Assembly: GCA_028015205.1 (NCBI GenBank)
Contig: JAPWFG010000020.1
Coordinates: 186,001 to 250,000, forward strand
Direction of reading: 5' to 3'
From: Mytilisepta virgata
Lineage: Eukaryota > Mollusca > Bivalvia > Mytilida > Mytilidae
Length of the DNA stretch: 64,000 bases
Of the stretch, positions 61,801-64,000 are shown one piece after another. The position numbers and the translations under genes were made by a program. The stretch's first letter is position 1. Each line of letters begins with the position of its first letter. The notes under the pieces are model-generated. The model searched no databases. It had not been told where the DNA came from and saw only the letters and a program-made list of their open reading frames with translations.

Positions 61801-62323
61801 TTAACTATAGAGATTTGATAAATCCGATAATCCACCTTTTCTCTAATGATTTTTAAATATTTTTTTATATTTGATAAACACAAATCCCTTTGAGTACCTT
61901 CACATTCCTGTTTATGACATCATAAACTTACGCAAATATGTCTATAAGGTTGTATGGTGCTTTTGATCGAGTCTGAGAAATCCGAACATAAATGTAGTTT
62001 CGGCGGGTTATAACCTTTTGTCCTGGCCAATCATCGACTGAGATCAACCACACGGTGATTAAATTTTTGATAAACAACAGGTTCAGAAAGGGTTAAATTG
62101 ATAAAGAATAAGAGAAATAAATATTAAGTTGCGAAAAAGTACTGATTATCATTTCTGTGTAAACATACACATTTCTCTTACTAGACTGAGTTTTTGGCGT
62201 AAGCAAACTGAATATATTTCACTTACCAGATTGGGTTTTCGGCGTAAGGAAACAGTGAATATAATGCACCAATACAATGTTCAGAAAGAAGTATACTGGA
62301 ATCTGTAATAATTTATTTTTCAT
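49752..62323 (-). CDS. Gene C: cobalamin-binding protein, intrinsic factor/transcobalamin family
   Basis: Ten exons, all in phase, 1287 nt, 428 residues plus stop: 62323-62227, 61348-61298, 60875-60677, 59936-59662, 59113-58965, 58567-58498, 56424-56317, 55183-55030, 52416-52295, 49813-49752. The length fits the family (about 420). Seen: signal peptide (1 to about 24), an alpha/alpha-barrel region with PCSQQG, LAHYVLGLTATCQDP, YSTALAIQA and RSMNPGNSVLLSVLPAIAKK, then a C-terminal beta domain (about 325-428) with GQSLYDVL, TYGQFIETVCG and FLPTDGTTF. These proteins bind vitamin B12 between the two domains and are secreted carriers. A bivalve needs B12 for methionine synthase and methylmalonyl-CoA mutase, so uptake or storage is the likely job; binding itself is inferred. 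Confidence 0.93.
49960..52030 (-). pseudogene. Nearly full-length reverse transcriptase (copy 4), broken
   Basis: Minus strand, from high to low coordinate: an N-terminal part (VDNQKLKNMLAKGPKYQEP, SVEDYTRKW, DTLSEWVKD), MWILKKSKHLLQYLKSKS, FVKNHSNSDKKYS, LIDNIFVEFG and IGIPMGTNCAP, then after a foreign insert EADFIQGLLRKNKK and the 3' tail. Stops and frame shifts are many. The palm YIDD and thumb are deleted after ...LFVI. GTNCAP and YIDD (seen in other copies) resemble Penelope-like enzymes; the class is inferred. In intron 9 of gene C, same strand. Confidence 0.82.
50278..50876. mobile_element. 600-bp element with three 168-bp repeats, nested in copy 4
   Basis: Left end TACCCCCGCAAACAAAGTTTGGGGGGGTA is a hairpin, followed by a CCGTCTGTCTGTCCGTCTGT microsatellite (50323-50357). 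Three direct repeats start at 50360, 50529 and 50697 (GTAAGCGCAACTYCTCCTAG...). The right part holds GCGGGGGATATC and ends ACATCTAG. TA lies on both sides, and the reverse-transcriptase frame resumes beyond it. Confidence 0.85.
52295..52416 (-). CDS. Gene C exon 9, C-terminal domain
   Basis: Phase 2 in, 1 out. TTTYGQFIETVCGMTA and FWQLLDSENKPLP match the transcobalamin-like C-terminal domain. A foldback element starts 95 bases upstream of its acceptor. Confidence 0.93.
52511..53598. mobile_element. Foldback element of TTTCGTACC repeats
   Basis: The left arm (52511-52650) holds about seven CATTTCGTACC-type units and the right arm (about 53280-53598) about ten GGTACGAAATGG-type units in inverse order. 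Arms built of short direct repeats are typical of foldback transposons. The middle holds a 77-codon minus frame at 52912-52679 that I cannot assign. Confidence 0.82.
54385..54735 (-). pseudogene. Reverse-transcriptase fragment (copy 5)
   Basis: Minus strand gives ASYLDLFLEIGNEEHLKTEL-like text, YDKRDNVPIVNFSFLSSNIP and AYGVYVSQLIRYS, then jumps to the 3' tail. Internal deletion after QLIRYS. Intron 8 of gene C. Confidence 0.78.
55030..55183 (-). CDS. Gene C exon 8, C-terminal domain
   Basis: Phase 1 in, 2 out. VKITVINSI begins the beta domain; EGQSLYDVLKNLQ is its conserved helix. Confidence 0.92.
55909..55942. repeat. Poly-T run
   Basis: T runs broken by one C, in intron 7 of gene C. Confidence 0.9.
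56317..56424 (-). CDS. Gene C exon 7, end of barrel
   Basis: Phase 1 both ends. NPGNSVLLSVLPAIAKKSYL and PCVEDKP, which holds the last barrel Cys. Confidence 0.92.
57384..58385 (+). pseudogene. Reverse-transcriptase fragment (copy 6) with nested insert
   Basis: Plus strand: GTNCAPLLADLFLYSYEADF, FTFRYIDDVLSLNNDKF (the catalytic YIDD), SASYLDLFLEIDYEG, YDKRDDFGFPIV; then a 139-base insert; then FPFLSSDLPASPAYSDYVSQ, stops, KFYGRRRGLIGR and the 3' tail. It is the only copy here that keeps YIDD. Antisense to gene C, in intron 6. Confidence 0.82.
57718..57856 (-). repeat. Copy 3 of the 140-bp repeat, inserted in copy 6
   Basis: The uninterrupted frame in copy 2 reads CCTATTGTTAATTTTCCC. Here TGTTAA occurs on both sides of the insert, so a 6-bp target duplication is seen. 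The insert matches 1262 and 46362. Confidence 0.88.
58498..58567 (-). CDS. Gene C exon 6
   Basis: Phase 0 in, 1 out. AIFASEEKSKADAGISFLIK. Confidence 0.88.
58965..59113 (-). CDS. Gene C exon 5
   Basis: Phase 1 in, 0 out. DEAAMVYLAYRCVNNP and GNEYSTALAIQ, as in the cobalamin-facing helices of intrinsic factor. Confidence 0.93.
59662..59936 (-). CDS. Gene C exon 4, core of the barrel
   Basis: Phase 2 in, 1 out. GHGKLAHYVLGLTATCQDP is the most telling motif of the family; FAYALVILALCNAN and GHYTFGVG follow. Confidence 0.94.
60677..60875 (-). CDS. Gene C exon 3
   Basis: Phase 1 in, 2 out. KCALQDGVQMLLKQRN and EAVIALHLANDAW form the first helices of the barrel; ends LLSALSQ. Confidence 0.9.
61298..61348 (-). 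CDS. Gene C exon 2
   Basis: 51-nt micro-exon, acceptor ATATTTCAG, donor GTATGT, phase 1 both ends: NVIPTPCSQQGLDGEQ. The CS pair matches the first disulfide Cys of intrinsic factor. Other frames of the exon break phase. Confidence 0.75.
62227..62323 (-). CDS. Gene C exon 1, signal peptide
   Basis: ATG at 62323; MKNKLLQIPVYFFLNIVLVH is a clear leader. Donor GTAAGT, phase 1 out, which matches exon 2. Confidence 0.85.
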
Positions 62324-64000
62324 AAATAAGAAGTTCTCAAAACGAGCAAAATGTAAACACAATCATAACATGACGCGTCAATAAATGAATATTGAAATAC
62401 GAAATTTGGCGTATAAGGCGCATTTTTCTATGCAAGTGCCATTTAGGTCGCTTATGATCAAAACCTTACAAACAAAAAAAATCCAAAACTATTAGAACTA
62501 AATGGGTCTACAACCGGGTATAAGAATTAAAGATCAGTAGAAACCATATTTTGGACAAAATTAAACTTTTGAAATTTAGCATTCAATAGAATGAATATTT
62601 TAAAAGAAGAGTGTACAAATTAAGTAAATTGAAAGCAAGTATGATGTAACAAATATTAAATATGCTATATGTCAATGTTAAAATCATTCGATTGAATTCA
62701 TTTTGAATCAACAATAATATATATGACCATTTTCTCATTACCCAGGCCTGACAGAGGCTGTTGTTGAAGACTGTAAGATAAACTATGTTCGTACCATTTA
62801 AGATTTATTCAATATATGTTATTTAAACGTCGTCTAATAATTTCCGACAACTACAATAAATTTAAAATGTGTACAGAACAAATTAGAAAAGCTCCTAAAG
62901 AGCAAGGATTTCATTTACAAGATTGACATATACAAACAAGCATTATCTAAGATGCCATTAAATACTGGAAAAATCTGTATTTCAACACATTTTATTTTAA
63001 CTTGTAGAAGACATAGGAAATGGTGTACCATGAATGTTGTTTGGGGTGGAAGAGATATGTTAAGTTTAAAAAAGGACAAAATACATTGATTACTACAAGA
63101 GCAGTTACATGTAGCTCCGCACTTGCAATTTGAACCTGTTATCGCATGAGAAAACAATCACTATGAAATTGACAAATATATTGTTATTACGTATTTTCAA
63201 AACGAAAAAAAATCTTCAAAAAAATTTACCAAAGTTGGAATTCCAATTCGTCCATTTCAGTCTCTATTGGTAAAATATACGGTTACAAGGTGCAGTTCCA
63301 AAAGATAATGTTTGAGAGTCTTCCAAGATGTTGAACAAAAAAGGAATTGGTTTTTTTTATTCATTCATCTATTTATTTATTCACAGCATTCCAGTTCAGT
63401 GCTGCATTTCCCCTGATTTGAGTTGATAAAAAAAGTAATAGAAATGGGAATCATGTTAGAAATTGACTGATGTTTGAATTCCAATAATTTAAATTCTAAC
63501 ACATTAATATGATTTTTATGACGAAATAAAATCAAGAAAAGAAAATGGTTAGTCCTGTAAATAAACTAGGAACTGGCCCTTTTGATCTCACATTTAGATC
63601 TTTTGACCAAATCGAACTTGTTATAACTTATTGCACATTTACCCAATAAGTATATGATTCTATAACAAAATCAAAATCCTAAATTATAACTTTGGAAGGA
63701 TCCGCCCAAGTAACATGTTTTATAAGAATCCGTTGATTAATATACAAATCCAAAAGCCATATTGCCCATTACAGCCTACACATCCCCCAGATTATTTTCC
63801 CATTTATCCCCGAAATTTCATTAAAAATTATTGGGATAAAACAAACTGAAAATCTTACCATTGTACATACATGTATGTATCTTAACAATCAAGATAAGAC
63901 AGTCGATAAACTGGAACTGAGTCTTTGTTTTAATGTAAATAAATTGACAGATGGTTTAAGTTTGTGAGATAGGGTCATTTCGTGCGGAAATTATGTATAC
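62324..64000. other. 5' flank of gene C
   Basis: AT-rich. Apart from the Cys-rich fragment, I see no gene. The gene C promoter must lie here but no core element is clear. Confidence 0.5.
63091..63135 (-). other. Cys-rich exon-like fragment, metallothionein-like
   Basis: Minus strand after a good acceptor (GCGATAACAG): GSNCKCGATCNCSC, with a possible GTAGTA donor. CxC spacing like this is typical of molluscan metallothioneins, but no other exon is seen up to the window edge. It could be an orphan exon, a gene cut by the window, or chance. Confidence 0.25.

Overview
The window is eukaryotic and non-repeat-poor: AT-rich, split into small exons with clean GT-AG junctions, large introns and many decayed transposons. 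The gene families and the repeats (a long internal-tandem element that opens with an AGCTCACC hairpin, a YIDD reverse transcriptase with a shared 3' tail, the purine-rich 'gggaatgtgtcaaagagacaacaacccgacca' type dispersed repeat) point to a bivalve mollusc, probably a mussel. That assignment is inference from remembered repeat families, not a database result.

Three protein-coding genes can be rebuilt completely by joining exons whose phases all agree. Gene A (+, 503-24888, 10 exons, 720 residues) is a type I membrane protein: signal peptide, four WSC-like cysteine modules each encoded by two exons, a Ser/Thr-rich repeated stalk, a CxCxC segment and one membrane helix. Gene B (-, 47242-25761, 20 exons, 704 residues) is an adhesion G-protein-coupled receptor with a short Thr-rich N-terminus, a GAIN domain, a GPS, a tethered-agonist sequence and seven membrane helices. 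Gene C (-, 62323-49752, 10 exons, 428 residues) is a secreted cobalamin-binding protein of the intrinsic factor/transcobalamin family. A and B converge tail to tail about 0.87 kb apart; B and C run in tandem on the minus strand about 2.5 kb apart. Nothing in the sequence shows that the three act in one pathway: two are surface proteins and one is a secreted carrier.

The remaining sequence is introns and repeats. Intron 1 of gene A (615-11740) carries a 4.16-kb TTAA-flanked element with roughly 1-kb inverted arms (2372-6530) and a 1.3-kb hairpin-ended element with about 167-bp internal repeats (9928-11233). Intron 7 of gene A holds a Tc1/mariner relic with intact 25-26-bp inverted ends (16692-18248). 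Introns of B and C and the B-C spacer hold at least seven fragments of a YIDD-motif reverse transcriptase family, one of them interrupted by another element with 168-bp repeats, one by a 140-bp insertion with a 6-bp target duplication. Intron 8 of C also holds a foldback element made of GTACGAAATGG-type repeats (52511-53598). No rRNA, intact tRNA gene or CRISPR array was seen.
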